Shown here one piece after another: positions 1-12,159 of a DNA stretch of 64,000 nucleotides. The notes beneath the pieces are model-generated. The model saw nothing but the letters and a program-made list of their open reading frames with translations, was not told the origin of the DNA and did not search any database. Position 1 is the stretch's first letter. Each line of letters opens with the position of its first letter. The translations under genes were made by a program, and so were the position numbers. Source of the stretch: Mytilus galloprovincialis (lineage: Eukaryota; Mollusca; Bivalvia; Mytilida; Mytilidae); the NCBI RefSeq assembly GCF_965363235.1, contig NC_134846.1, positions 57,525,121-57,589,120 on the forward strand, written 5' to 3'.

Positions 1-60
1 ACTGTTCCTGTGGTATCTTTCCCCCCTCTTTTATTACTAATTATTATTAAATGTGGGCAT
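1..60 (+). repeat. Fragment of dispersed repeat R5 (end piece)
   Basis: The opening bases match the terminal segment of the R5 repeat at 21830-22060: a TGGTATCTTTC core followed by a C-rich stretch and CTCTTTT. A second such fragment lies at 3118-3156. It has no coding content. The call rests on within-window similarity only. Confidence 0.5.
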
Positions 61-179
61 TTCGTAATTAAACCCGTCTTTTTCAAAAGATTTAAAAAGA
101 TTGTTTACTGCTTTTATAGTAAAAGTAATGGTGCAAACTCTAGTGTCAACAGTAGAACTATGAGTTGATTAGCGCTATA

Positions 180-1300
180 CTATTTCATCAATTCGATATG
201 TCTAAGATTAACGAAATATCCTTATTGACATTAGGTTATTAACCTCGGAATTTTTGGTAAATGATTCATGACGAATTATGCAAAAACATTTGACAAATAC
301 AAGATCAACACGCTTTGGTACATTTGTGCATTTACACATTTTTGAAAATGATTGCGGTTTAAGTTTAGACGACGCTAGCCACATGCATAGGCCACCATTA
401 TTTTTTGTTCGAACTTGCATCCCGGTCATAATAATTTTTAAAAATTGAAGTTTATTGCAGTCAAAAGGCATAACTTATGTTTTAAACCTTCTTGTCCGTA
501 TCCCTTAGTAACGTAGATGCTGAGACTATCTGAAAGGTTCAATTTCCAGACACTGTAAATTTGTTTTATTAAAAACCTCGTAACAAAACTCATTTGTAAT
601 CATATTTAATGCAGGTGATACATAACCGTGGTATCACTTCTGCAATTCAAAATAATTTGAGGGAATTATTTATAAGGCTTTAAATGAGTGGTTGATATGG
701 TAGCTAGCGCCAAAGTTAGTGTAACTTTGCACATGATCTTAAATTTGCACTGAATAATCTTCTATATTAAAATACATAAACGACAATGGCTTATGTTCAT
801 AGCGGTTAAAATTGTGATCCCAAAATGAAACAATAAAAATGTAACTGTACAACCTAAATCGCAAAAACGCTATTGACAAAAAAAGAATACCAAGCGCATT
901 AACAACTCCATAAAGCAAATAACAGGTACATTCCCATTTCCATTGTGCGAGAAAGGATTGATTATAGTCATTGGTGATTGAAGACGAGTGTTATACTTCT
1001 TTTTTTTAGAGTCAACTTAAGCGCAATTACAATGCAATCACAATACTAGTATTTGTCACTGTATTATTGAATACGCATCATAAAATTTGTGAGGTCGAAA
1101 GTTTTATACCTAAAGGTAAATTTGAAGATATATAAACACGAAACAGTCGAAATATTAAAGTCACTAATGTTACTTGAAACTATAAATTCACTTAAACTTC
1201 AAGTTTTGAATAGTTAATTTGACTGATATAGTATTCAATTAAGCACATAATAGGAAATGCATAACAAGAGGATGATTTTATAACCTGTGAGATATTTTAG
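180..1300 (+). repeat. Copy A of a diverged ~1.1-1.4 kb direct duplication
   Basis: Segments here recur in the same order at 2390-3770. Shared blocks include GATATGTCTAAGATTAA (near 197 and 2399), AGCCACATGCAT (near 377 and 2628), GAGACTATCTGAAAGGT (near 521; one base differs near 2983), and a long block around ATAAAATTTGTGAGGTCGAA (near 1080 and 3534). The copies differ by many substitutions and by insertions, so the duplication is old. No conserved reading frame runs through it. Confidence 0.75.
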
Positions 1301-1419
1301 TAAAGAAGAACTTTCAGAGAGGTAAACGTTTAAAAAGTATCTAGATTTCCTATAGCTCATACGACTCAAGAGGTTTAAGAAAACTATGAATAAAGGAAAG
1401 TTCTATATCCCATTAAAAA

Positions 1420-1660
1420 GATACTTATGTACTGTCTGTTCTTCCTAAGACATTTTTGTCTCCTTTTCATTTATATGAGTTGTAGTTTTTATTTTTTTTG
1501 CACTGCAGTATTTATGTTGTTTCTTTGTTTTCCACTAAAATTTGATGTGTTTTCCTTGGTTTTAGTTTGTAACCCGGATTTGTTTTCTCTTATCGATTTA
1601 TGACAACATTCGAACAGCGGTATACTACTGTTTCCTTTATTCATTATTGTTAGATTCTAT
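1420..1660 (-). repeat. Dispersed repeat R2, minus orientation
   Basis: This is the reverse complement of the start of the R2 unit seen at 4740-5345 and 40545-40985. It ends with the reverse complement of the R2 start (GGTATACTACTGTTTCCTTT) near 1620-1638. R2 appears in the window as two long and two shorter copies plus fragments. No protein is encoded. Confidence 0.65.
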
Positions 1661-1789
1661 TCGCATACACGTCAAAAGAAACCAACTTTACATCAATTAC
1701 ATTGATTTAATCCTGTTTTGTGATTCTATTAAAGAATAAAAAAAAGATCATTCAACTAGTATTATCGGTCAGTCTGAACTACTTATATA

Positions 1790-1990
1790 GATTTGATGCG
1801 ACTGTCATAAAAGTAAGAGGTTTAGCTAGCTATAGAATCATGTTCAATCCATCATTTTCTACGTAAGAAAATGCTTGTACCAAGTCAGGAATATGACAGT
1901 TGTTGTCCATTCGTTTGATGTGTTTGAGCTTTTGATTTTGTCATTTGATCAGAGACTTTCTGTTTTGAGTTCATATTTTTTTTTACTTTA
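1790..1990 (-). repeat. Dispersed repeat R4, minus orientation
   Basis: Reverse-complement copy of the R4 family (plus-strand copies at 18835-19135, 38395-38640 and 54085-54365). Diagnostic blocks are ACCAAGTCAGGAATATGACA near 1880 and the ATCATTTTCTACGTAAGAAA segment near 1851. Non-coding. Confidence 0.7.
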
Positions 1991-2389
1991 TTTTATATGA
2001 CAATAAAGTTATTTTCAATAGAAAAAAAATGCTTACTTCGGTGTAAATTGTACAATTAACCAGACAAATGAAAAATAATCCTCACAATAATATGATAACA
2101 GTGACATGGAAAGAGGAGTCTCGGAAAGGAAACCTATCGTTCTACCTAGTGCTAAGAACAAAACAAAAAAAGTCAAATATGAAAATTTTTGTAGTATATA
2201 CTCATGTTGTTCTACTTTTTCAGGGTATTCACCGATATTGAATCGACTTCCTGTAAGGAAACAACGAGCAATCATGTTGACACTCAATCAAGTTTTGTGT
2301 TTAAAAATGGATCAGCATTACGTGTTTCCCTCACTCTCAATCGATTTATGACATTTGAACACCAGTATACTACTGTTGTCATTATTTTT

Positions 2390-3770
2390 CATTAATTTGA
2401 TATGTCTAAGATTAATGAATTGTCACTATTGACCATGGACAATAACCCCAGTATTTTTTGTAAACGAATCATTATAAAATATTCAAATATCTGACAAATG
2501 TAAAATCAACACGCTTTAGTACATTTTATCAGTAATGATGAATAACTGTGCACTCGTTCATTTATGAAAATTAATTTTGACCTGTATGTTTGTCTTGATA
2601 ATGCTAGTTTTCAGTTCAGACGACGATAGCCACATGCATGGGCCACCATAATTTTTGTCAGGACTTGTATCTTGTCCATAATAAAGTTTGAATATGAAGT
2701 TTATTGTAGTCCAAGGGTGTAACTTCTGTTTTCAAAAGGAAATAGACACCAATAATGCAGTCATACAGGATATGGTCGGGATAAAAACGAGATAAAGTGT
2801 CATAGTTTTGATGCTGTCAACAATGTCAAAACAAACAGTACACAGATCAATTATTAAATTCATCTTAATTTGCATATTGTGTATCGTAAAATATCGGATT
2901 TTTCTTGAAGTGATAATACAAAGTCAAACTTTAAAGACACATTTAAGCCTTCTTCGCCTTATCCTTATGTAACACCGATGCTAAGACTATCTGAAAGGTC
3001 CAATCAACATAAAAGAATTCCTAATCATAGTTTACAGATATTACATACGCGTGTTACCACATTTGTCTTTCAAATTAACTTGATGGAATTATTGATAAAG
3101 CTTTGATAAAGGTTTTTGAACTGTGCCTCTGGTATCTTTCGCCCTTCTTTTGTTAATGATTGATATGTAAGTTGGCGCAAAAGTTAGAAGAACTTTAACA
3201 TGATCTTAAATTGTGAATGAAAAAGATACATAAACAAAAATGAAAAACGTTGTATAATAAATAACATTCTGCTCCCTAAATGAAATAGATTGGATTATAA
3301 CAAGGTTAGTTTACAAATTGGTTATAATCAAAATCCCTAAAACCCCTCTGACAAAAAAAAAAAGAATAGCAAGTGCATTCACAATTCCATTTTGTCAGAA
3401 AGGATCAATGTTCAATATAGTAATTGATGATTTGGGATCAGCGATTTTCTTCTTTGTTTTTAGAGTCAACTCAAATTCAATTGAAATGCAATCACGATAT
3501 TAGTATTTTTCACTTGACTATTAAATACGCATCATAAAATTTGTGAGGTCGAAAGTATTCTGCTCAAGGTAAATTTGAAGATATATCAACATGAAACAAT
3601 CGAAAATTTTTAGTAATTAATGTTACTTGAAACTATAAATTCACATACATTTCCAGTTATATATAGTTAATCTGATTGATATGGTATTCAAAAAAGCACA
3701 TAATAGGAAATGCGTTTACAAGATGATGATTTTATAACATGTGACTAATAAGATACTTGAGTCGTAGTAA
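2390..3770 (+). repeat. Copy B of the diverged direct duplication
   Basis: Partner of copy A at 180-1300. It is longer because of insertions, mainly about 2740-2935, and a short R5-like end fragment at about 3118-3156. The order of conserved blocks is the same as in copy A. No gene is supported inside it. Confidence 0.75.
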
Positions 3771-4244
3771 AGAGTTATTGTACGACTTTGCCCCCCGCAG
3801 AGCTATACAAAAAACAGTACATTAACGGGTGTTACACGGACTCTTTTTAGATGATAGACGGACTCTTTTTAGTTGTTACACAGACACTTTTATGAATAGA
3901 GTCACTCGTGCATGATCAGTGAGTTCATAGGCACTTTAACTTTCAATAAGATTTTCATTTTGGTTCACCGACATATTTCCTGTCTTTTTATTAAGCAAAA
4001 TATTTAAGTAAACATCAATATCTTTTTTCCAAACAATTCCAGTAAAATACTATTCATATCAGTACACTAAGGTATTAGATATTTAACTTCAAAAAAGGGG
4101 GGTGGTATGGTTTTCTCCTAAAAAAAAAAAATATTTGGATCGCAAATTTTATGAGAACAAATTTACTATGGCTATGGTCAAGCAGATTACAAATTACCAA
4201 TTTTTTGTGTTATTAAATTTGCTGTTACAAAATGTTAAAAATTA
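3771..4244. other. Non-coding stretch with a short local repeat
   Basis: No gene seen. Near 3838-3890 the block GGACTCTTTTTAG occurs twice, 26 bases apart, flanked by related GTTACAC words. The rest is AT-rich. Confidence 0.5.
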
Positions 4245-4480
4245 TTATAAATTAAGGAATATATCTCCCTCATGCAAAGCTCTGATTCCATTCACGGATT
4301 TGGCTATACCTTTTGGAACTTTAAGATTATAGCTCTACATCTTTTATATAAGCTTTGGATTTTACATATTTTGGCCACGAGCATCACTGAAGAGACATTA
4401 TTTGTCGAAATGCGCATCTGGTGCAGAAAAATTGGTACCGTTAATGTTATTAATGTCTGCTGCATGATTCCTGATTTTCC
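4245..4480 (+). repeat. HH dispersed repeat, subfamily 2
   Basis: The copy starts around AAGGAATATATCTCCCTCAT (also found at 13549) and runs through the hammerhead-like core at 4387-4410 to the AAATTGGTACCGTTAATGTT segment near 4427. It belongs to the subfamily with the CTGAAGA/GAAATGCGCATCTGG version of the core. Confidence 0.7.
4387..4425 (+). ncRNA. Hammerhead-like core, subfamily 2 (candidate)
   Basis: CTGAAGA (4387-4393, fitting CUGANGA) is followed by a 4-bp hairpin, GACA (4394-4397) with TGTC (4403-4406), then GAAA (4407-4410). These are the invariant hammerhead elements in the correct order and spacing. The following segment can fold as TGCGC/GTGCA around ATCTG. The UH cleavage dinucleotide expected after stem III is not well formed and stem I is not evident, so this copy is probably inactive. 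Confidence 0.4.
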
Positions 4481-4739
4481 GAATACCGTATATTTAATAG
4501 TGCCTATTTAAACAAAAATATTTGGGTGATGGCGTTGAAAGGTAAATAGTTAATATACTCAGAAAAGAACATACCGACCCCTTTATGAAGCAAAATAATC
4601 GGTCAATAAATGTTTTGTTTCGATATATGGACATGAATAGTATTTTGGACAATGCTGAAAGAAAAGAAATGATGCTACCGACGTTTATATTTCAATTAAA
4701 AAAAGACAGGAAATAAGTAAATAAAAATCAAATCTTATC

Positions 4740-5345
4740 AAAAGATAAATAAAGGCAACAGTAGTATACCGTTGTTCAAAACTCATAAATCCATGGACAA
4801 AAACAAAATCGGGGTAACAAACTAAAACCGAGGGAAACGCATTAAATATAAAAGGAGAACAACGACACAACACTAAAATGTAACACACACAGAAACGGAC
4901 CAAGCATCAGACAAAATCCCACGAGAATAACAAATATAACATCAAAACCAAATACATGAATTTGGGATAGACAAGTACCGTGACACGTCTTATCGAAATG
5001 TGAAATTACACTCAAAAATAAGAGAAAACAAACGACGCAACGTTAAAATGTAACACACACAGAAACGAACAATAATATAACAATGGCCATATTCCTGGCT
5101 TGGTACAGGACATTTTTGAAGGAAAAAATGGTGGGTTGAACCTGGTTTTGTGGCATGCCAAACCTCGCACTTTAATGGCTATGTTAAATATAACATTGAA
5201 ATGACAACATAATATTACAGGACTACAATACAAATAAATAGGAGAACGTATTAGACAAAGAAACACATGATTAATGAATAACAAAAAGCATCAGGTTTAA
5301 AATTCAATACGTCAAAAACGCGCCTCGTCCATACAAGACTCACCA
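4740..5345 (+). repeat. Dispersed repeat R2, long copy
   Basis: It begins with AAAGGCAACAGTAGTATACC near 4752, passes through two blocks containing AAAATGTAACACACACAGAA (near 4876 and 5045), and includes ATGGTGGGTTGAACCTGGTT and GGCATGCCAAACC. It ends in a degenerate minus-strand HH core (5310-5345). The same order occurs at 40545-40985. There is no coding potential beyond chance frames. Confidence 0.7.
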
Positions 5346-5506
5346 GTGACGCCCAGATATAAAAGATCCCTATCAACTCACAAATGCATTGAGATCCTAT
5401 AAATAAAAACAGTTTTCGTGTAATGCACATCCAAATAAGCAGCAAATCTGGAAGAAAATCTTTTAACTTATGTATCAATTTTGGACGGTAAGCTGCGATT
5501 GGATCA

Positions 5507-8500
5507 GATACAATACAATCGATACAATATTTTTATTTTCCAAATTAAACGGCCCATTAAGAGCATAACATTACTTACAACATGACATAAACATTACAGA
5601 GTGATTAAAGAAACATAAAATAATAATTCAAATGCATGAGGAAAGAATCAGTGGTCAAGGGGGGATAATTTTGATATCTTTTAGAGTATTTAAGTTAAGT
5701 AATATTCTGATTTTCTAAGTTGCAGGCCTTTATCGAGGTATGCACATAAAATATATAAAAATCTGCTATCTTCATTAATCATGATCCATGAAAAAAGATC
5801 TTATCTGTTTGAATTATCTAAACTGGGGTATTTTTTTTTTATATAATCAGTCACATCTCTTCAGAGGTTATTGTAAAGAGGGCATTCCAGAAGAAAGTGC
5901 ATTTCATTTTCAATACAATTTGAATTACAATATAAACATATCCTCTCATGTCGAGGTAATATTTCATATTTACCACATACATTGGTAATTCGTTCATGTG
6001 TGCCAGTTTCTATTCTTAAACAGTGATTGCTGAGTCTGTATTTTGTTAACAAATGTTTTAGTGGGTGGTTTAAATTTAAATAATTTTCGTAGTCAAATGA
6101 CCGTTTGAATAAAACATAAGTGTCCAATTTGCCTTGATTCTGTAAATAAAAATCTCGCATTTTCTCCCAATCATTTTGAAAATTTAATTTGAGCTGTTTT
6201 TTCAGTAAATTTTAAAATTTAGTTTTGCCTAAATTTTTACATATATTTAGATCAATACCCAATTTTTCATTGTAGAAAATGATATTAGAGAGCCATGAAT
6301 TATTGGAGCTAGTTTGAGCTTTACTCCCAATCATTTTTAACTCAGCATAAGCACTTTTCAATAAATCAGATGGAGAATTCTCTAGTCTATGCCAATACAT
6401 AAGCATATGTGTTAGCAAGTTTATATAAAGAGGATATCTACCCAATTCAGACAGGACTGCTACATTTGTGCACATCTTTGTAACACCAATAATATACTTA
6501 CAAAATTTTAAATTTAACTTCTCAAACTCCCAATCTTTAAATATGTCATAAAGGGATATTTTTTTCCTTTTAGGAGTAATACCAATAACACCCCAATTTC
6601 CACAACCATAAGTTACAATTGGCTGTATACAGTGATCAAATAAATGCAAAAGAGTTTTAATAGGAGGATTTGATGATTTCAAATCTTTATAAAGTTTAAA
6701 ACTGGTCTTTTGACCTTTTTGGAATAATTGTTTCCTGGCTTCATGAAAGTTTCCAGTATTTTGGATGACTATGCCAAGATATTTGTATTGTTTAACACAT
6801 TCAATAGAATTCTTTCCTACATTGAAATCTTCATTAAGGAGTCTACTACTCCTATTGAATATAATAATCTTGGTTTTCTTCACATTTATTTCCATACACC
6901 AATCTTTGCAGAATGTGCACAAAGTATCAAGTCTCTTCTGAAGCCCTTCTTTTGAGTCAGATATTAATACAAGATCATCATCATCAAGTAGACATGGTAT
7001 CTTTTCATTATTTAAATTGACATCATCATAATTTTTTTCTATAATATATCTGGCAAATCATTAATAAACAGTTTAAACCATGTGGGACTCAAAACGTCAC
7101 CTTGTCGTACACCAACATTATATCTAAAAAAAAAATCAGTTATTTTGTCTTCTACTTTAACACACACTTTGTCATTACTATACATATATTTCAGTATGTT
7201 ATAAAAAATACCATTATTTGTATGTTGTAATAATTTGTACAATATACCTATATGAATAACCTTGTCAAAGGCCTTGCGAAAATCTACAAAACATACATAT
7301 AATTTACCTTTGCCTCTTTTAACATATTTTTCTATGAGACATTTTAGTAAAAAAAATGTGATTCGAAGTGCGAGCTTTCTTAGAAAAACCAATTTGAGTT
7401 TTATATATGATATTATTATCAGATAAAAATTTATCAAGTCTGTTATACAGAATGGTATTGAAAAGTTTGCCAAGACTATTATTGATGGCAATACCTCTGT
7501 AATTTTCAGGGTTTTGTGGGTTATCAGATTTAAATATAGGAGTAACGTAGCTCTCAGACCATTAACTGGGAGAAATGCCAGATAGAAGAATGGCATTAAA
7601 AAGTTTTAGTAAGCAATTTTGCATATAACTCTGTGAAACTTTTAACATTTCACTTGTAATAGTGTCTAGACCTGGACTTTTCCCGAATTTTAATTGCCTC
7701 AGGGCTTTTTGGAGTTCACCAGGGGTAATTTTAAAGTCAATTTCACTGTGTAACATAAAATATTGTCCCCTATGAAATATTGTCTGTCAGACAAAATTTC
7801 ATATAAAGTATTGTCCACTGACAGTATTTCATAATGAAATATTGTCCCAGACAATATTTCATTATAAAATAGGGTCTTTGTCCATGAAATTTTGTCACCT
7901 CCTTCTGGACAATATTTCACTGGCCTTCACTATGAAATTCTGTTCATAACAATACTTCACTATGAAATACTGGCTTTCAAAATATTTTTTAATTAAATTA
8001 TTACACAATTAGAAATAATACACAAGCATGCATCATGCACATTTTTATATTAAAAACTGAAATGGTTTTTTATAACAAGGAATTTATAGTATTACTAAAA
8101 GTGAGTTTCAAATTTGCATAGATACATTACAAATGGTTAATTATAGATTACAGAATTGTCTAACATATATGTTTCATTGTACAAATGTATTACATTATAG
8201 TGTAAAAATATAAATTATGTACTTACAATCCCTTATTTTGTAAATATATTCACAGGCACTTGTCGCAGGAAAAAAAAATCCTATATACCATCTTTACATG
8301 AATATATGTTGATAACCCTCCATGAGACAAAATTCCATGACAATCTGTCTATGAAATATTGTCTCAATACTCACAAAATATAACCTCCCTTTAACATGAC
8401 AAAATTTCATAATATTCATCTGTGAAATATTGGCTCAATTCACACAAAATATAACCTCCCTTTAACAAGACAAAATTCCTTGGTATTCATCTGTGAAATA

Positions 8501-8805
8501 TTGTCTATATACAGACAAAATTTCACTATGAAAATTTGTCCTTCTCTGGACATTTTTCCATAGACGAGGACAATATTTCATGATACATAGTTATAAAATA
8601 TTGTCTTGTGGTACAATATTTCATAGGACAATATTTTGCTTTACAACTGAACCCAAAGTTTTTATTTTCTAATAGTTCAAGTTCTTTATATCTTTTGTCT
8701 TAGACTTTAAATGTTCATTTTCAGGAATTGATGACAAGTCAGAGAAATATTTGTACCAAATGTCACCATCTATGTTGTTTTTAGTTTCTGAATTATTTTC
8801 ATAGA
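5507..8805 (-). pseudogene. Decayed, 5'-truncated LINE (non-LTR retrotransposon), split by a nested element
   Basis: The minus strand carries reverse-transcriptase pieces in the right order across several frameshifts. They are: a pre-RT segment (8640-8805); FGKSPGLDTITSEMLK (about 7640-7690); NPENYRGIAI (about 7486-7516); VDFRKAFD (about 7270-7290); VRQGDVLSP (about 7090-7115); a catalytic-site region reading LLDDDDLVL (about 6965-6990), where the usual YADD has become DDDD; a thumb region (6212-6922); and a C-terminal zinc-knuckle-like segment, CLYCNSN with a distal H and C (about 5885-5945). The C-terminal frame continues to about 5698, followed by a 3' UTR ending in short TTGTAT-like repeats at 5507-5535. 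No endonuclease domain remains. The clade is uncertain (CR1/L2- or Jockey-like). The element cannot be functional. Confidence 0.9.
7757..8638. mobile_element. 882-bp non-autonomous TIR element nested in the LINE
   Basis: The left end starts AAAATATTGTCC (7757) and the right end finishes GGACAATATTTT (8638), a perfect 12-bp inverted pair. With a 2-base gap the match extends through CTATGAAATATTGT to about 27 bp. It interrupts the LINE: conceptual reverse-transcriptase sequence stops on one side and resumes on the other. Both flanks (7757-7990 and 8330-8638) are packed with TGAAATATTGTC and its reverse complement, many forming small hairpins. A ~71-bp unit is directly repeated from 8352, 8423 and 8493. 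The middle (7990-8330) is plain AT-rich DNA. No transposase is encoded. A target-site duplication is not clear. Confidence 0.75.
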
Positions 8806-9007
8806 AACACGTGTTTAATCCCGATCAACACTTGCAGGGCTAGAGACGAGCATCAACTTAAAAAAACAATCAAAGTATAGGCCTGAATATATATAGTATT
8901 AAGACAAAATCCATTTTTTTCATAATATTTCATTCAATAATGAAGTAGGAAATTCATTCTTTACTTTTGATACATTTATATTGTTATTGAATTTATATAT
9001 ACATATA

Positions 9008-9165
9008 TATCAGTGGCGGATCCAGCCAATTTAAAAGAGGTGTTCAAATCCCCGGGACCCCACCACTGAATATTGAATTCATGTATTTGGCAACAAACGT
9101 GCGATTTTTACGATTTTTTAAAAGGAGGAATGGGGGGATGGAATTGCACTCTGCATTTTTTCATC
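9008..9165 (+). mobile_element. Fragment of a DNA transposon end (CAGTGGCGGATCC)
   Basis: CAGTGGCGGATCCAG near 9011 resembles the terminal motif of hAT-like and similar elements common in invertebrate genomes. No matching inverted end is visible nearby, so only an end fragment remains, abutting R1. Confidence 0.4.
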
Positions 9166-9179
9166 AAAATAAAGATCAA

Positions 9180-9435
9180 ATAGATATAGAAAGATGTGGT
9201 GTGAGTGCCAATGAGACAACTCTCCATCCAATAGATATAGGAAGATGTGGTGTGAGTGCCAATGAGACAACTCTCCATCCAATAGATATAGGAAGATGTG
9301 GTGTGAGTGCCAATGAGACAACTCTCCATCCAATAGATATAGGAAGATGTGGTGTGAGTGCCAATGAGACAACTCTCCATCCAATAGATATAGGAAGATG
9401 TGGTGTGAGTGCCAATGAGACAACTCTTCATCCAA
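9180..9435 (+). repeat. 51-bp tandem array, five units
   Basis: Five nearly identical 51-bp units, each containing ATAGGAAGATGTGGTGTGAG and GAGACAACTCTCCATCCA. The unit is the terminal segment of the R1 repeat, which carries it once at 52676-52726. Because 51 is a multiple of three, several frames stay open on both strands, which produces spurious repetitive reading frames. Confidence 0.95.
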
Positions 9436-9900
9436 ATAACAATTTAAAAAAAGTAAACCATTATAGGTCAATGTACGGCCTTCAACACGGAGACTTGGCT
9501 CACACCGAAGAACAAGCTAAAAAGGGCCCAAAAATTACTAGTGTAAAAACATTCAAACGGGAAAACCAACGGTCTAATCTATATAAAATAAAAAAAACGA
9601 GAAACAAGAAACACGTATAAATTACATAAACAAACAACAACTACTGCACATCAGATTCCTGACTTAGGACAGGTGCAAACATTTGCAACGGGATTAAACG
9701 TTTTAATAGATCCAAACCTTCTCCCTTTTTCTGAAACAATAGTATAACATCACAACATAGAAAAACACACGGTAAAATTAACTCAATCAAAAAACGTACA
9801 TTAATACACTGTAAACGAATAAATTTGATCTGCGATATCTGAATGCAAATGCACAGTTGATAAAATATTAGGGACAAACATTCAAGGCCAAAAAGCAAAC
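9436..9900 (+). repeat. Dispersed repeat R1 body
   Basis: This continues the 51-bp array and matches 52727-53110 block by block (GTACGGCCTTCAACACGGAG, GAAAACCAACGGTCTAATCT, GGGATTAAACGTTTTAAT). The related reverse-orientation copy is at 34870-35135. Non-coding. Confidence 0.8.
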
Positions 9901-9934
9901 AAACAAGTAAAACAAGTAAAAAGTTGCACTTGTA

Positions 9935-10250
9935 GTCTACAACTCATTGGACTAAAGGGTTTTAAGAAAACTGTGAGTTAAGGAAAATACTATATCCCAG
10001 TCCGAAAAAAAAAGTTACTAATGTACATCTTGTTTGTTCTTCCTATGACATTTTTGTCGCATTTTCGTTTATATGTGTGTTGGCGTTTTTAGTTTTGTTG
10101 CAACTCAGAGTTTCTGTTGTTTCTTTTGTTTTCCTGTTATATATGATGTGCTCCCTCGGTTTTGGGTTGTAACCCGGAATTATTTTCTGTCAAGCGATTT
10201 ATGACTTTTGAACAGCGTTATACTACTGTTGCCTTTATTTATCATGACCT
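9935..10250 (-). repeat. Dispersed repeat R2, minus orientation
   Basis: Very similar to 1420-1660. It contains TTTTGGGTTGTAACCCGGAA and ends in TATACTACTGTTGCCTTTAT near 10219-10238. Non-coding. Confidence 0.7.
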
Positions 10251-12155
10251 ACGAATCAGAGCTTTCTGTAATTATCAATATACTTTATGTAAATGTGTTA
10301 TCGTATAATATGCTTTCACATCCATCACTTGACATTTACCAAAATAATTTACAGCAGGGGTTTCATTAGGAATCTGTAGATCAAATTAAATCTAGCTACG
10401 GTAACAGTATGCAAGTTAAACTTTAGTATTTATTCTTTTCTATTTCTATCCCACTTAAAGACGAGTCACTGTTTTTGAATGGCACTTTCTAGACCCATTC
10501 TACTATGCTGTTTTCTTTATAGACAAAAGCGTGTTTAAATCGTATTATACATATACACTAAGCGCATAATTAGAAAAGTACAAATAAATGGTTTTTACAA
10601 TTTCTGCTTCCACGTAAATCCACATGTATGCAAATACGATGTAGATTTCATGTTAAAATTAATGAAAATGAGGGAAAAAATTAGAGAATGATTTTGGCAC
10701 TTACTTATGAAACTTTTAAGTTATTTCACAACGTTAACGCTCGGAATTAGAAATGTATCGCATAAAATTGTGTATAGAGATAGAGATTATCTTTAACATT
10801 TAGTTTTTTTTCTAGTCTGTTGTATTATTCGCATAAAATTATATAGTTATATAGCTACAATGTATTGATTAAACGGTCAATAGAAGCTAACAAATACAAG
10901 TTTTTGGTTAAGAAAAATAAGAATAAGACTCATTAAAGAATAAGACTACTTTTGTTCTGGTCAAAATATTGTCCTCCACCTGCTTAATCCTAGGATCGTT
11001 TCATTCTAACACATCATGTTCTGGATGCACGCCTGAATAAACATTGTTTATTTGTATGTCCATATGCAATATATATATATGAAAGCTAGTTTAAAAGTTG
11101 AAACATTTTTCCATTCTTATTTTCGAAGTTACAGTGTGAGATCTATTTTTAATTTCTCAGACTTCAGTAGAGGGTATGGATAGTGGAAATATTTGTCTTA
11201 TTATCATTGGAACACTTAAAGGAATTACTATGTGATTACAAAAAAGGTTTAGTATGGGATAACCTACGTTTAATAGGTATTTCACCTCTGCACAGCGTAA
11301 TACTTTGAAGAGCATACGATAAAGTCACAGGGGAGGTAAAGACGATGCTAACGTAATATTTTTTTTTTCAAGACGTCAAACTGCGACTTATCGGGAAAAG
11401 ATATTTTTTTCGAGTGATGTTAGTTATTAGTTTGAAACTAGTGCATGGATTCCCTTTTTAAAAATTTCAAATGACTTGATTCTGTACTAAGATTATTTGA
11501 ACCATTTTTTCAAATTAGTAAATTTTGCACCAAAAGTTACGTTTTTTTTAAATAACATTATAAAACTTTAATAAAAATGATTATTTTCAAAGAGCCTATA
11601 TTTTTAAAGAAGATATTTCCAAATCATTTAATAAACCGCATGTGTTTATCATTTGAAACAAAAAGTAACGTATGTCTGTCAAAATATAGAAATGTCCAAG
11701 AAACCAACATTATAGGTAAATGTTTAAGATTTCAACCCCATTTATTCATAAACTTAGCACATAAGGGATAATTTTTATTACATATAAAGTTCCACTGATT
11801 AAAAATAATCTATGCAAATTGTCGTAAAAAGATCACTAACCGTGGGATCAAAGTTGTATCCTATGTCCTTACAGAGAAGTGCATAGTACTCATTTCACAT
11901 CCCACAAAACTATAATGGTGTGTCAAAAATATCATTTCAACTACATTGTCAGTCTAGTCTGATTTGTATAAATAACATTTTGTTCTAAGAAAAGGAGAAG
12001 ATTTACAAAGTATTACAACCAGGTCGTTTGTTTTCTCCTTTGAATTGTTTCACATTTTGTTATATTGAAGCCTTTCATAGCTGACTTTACGGTATTGATT
12101 TTGCTCATTGTCGAAACCTCACGGCGACAGTCAGTTATTAAAATCTACGTACATT
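10251..12155. other. No gene or clear repeat seen
   Basis: AT-rich sequence with only short chance frames, the longest about 64 codons at 11577-11771 and not recognisable. No RNA gene or inverted repeat of note. Confidence 0.4.
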
Positions 12156-12159
12156 TTTT

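Noticed and set aside
9108..9620. Repetitive proteins on both strands with 17-residue periods
   Set aside because: The 51-bp array is divisible by three, so several frames stay open by construction.
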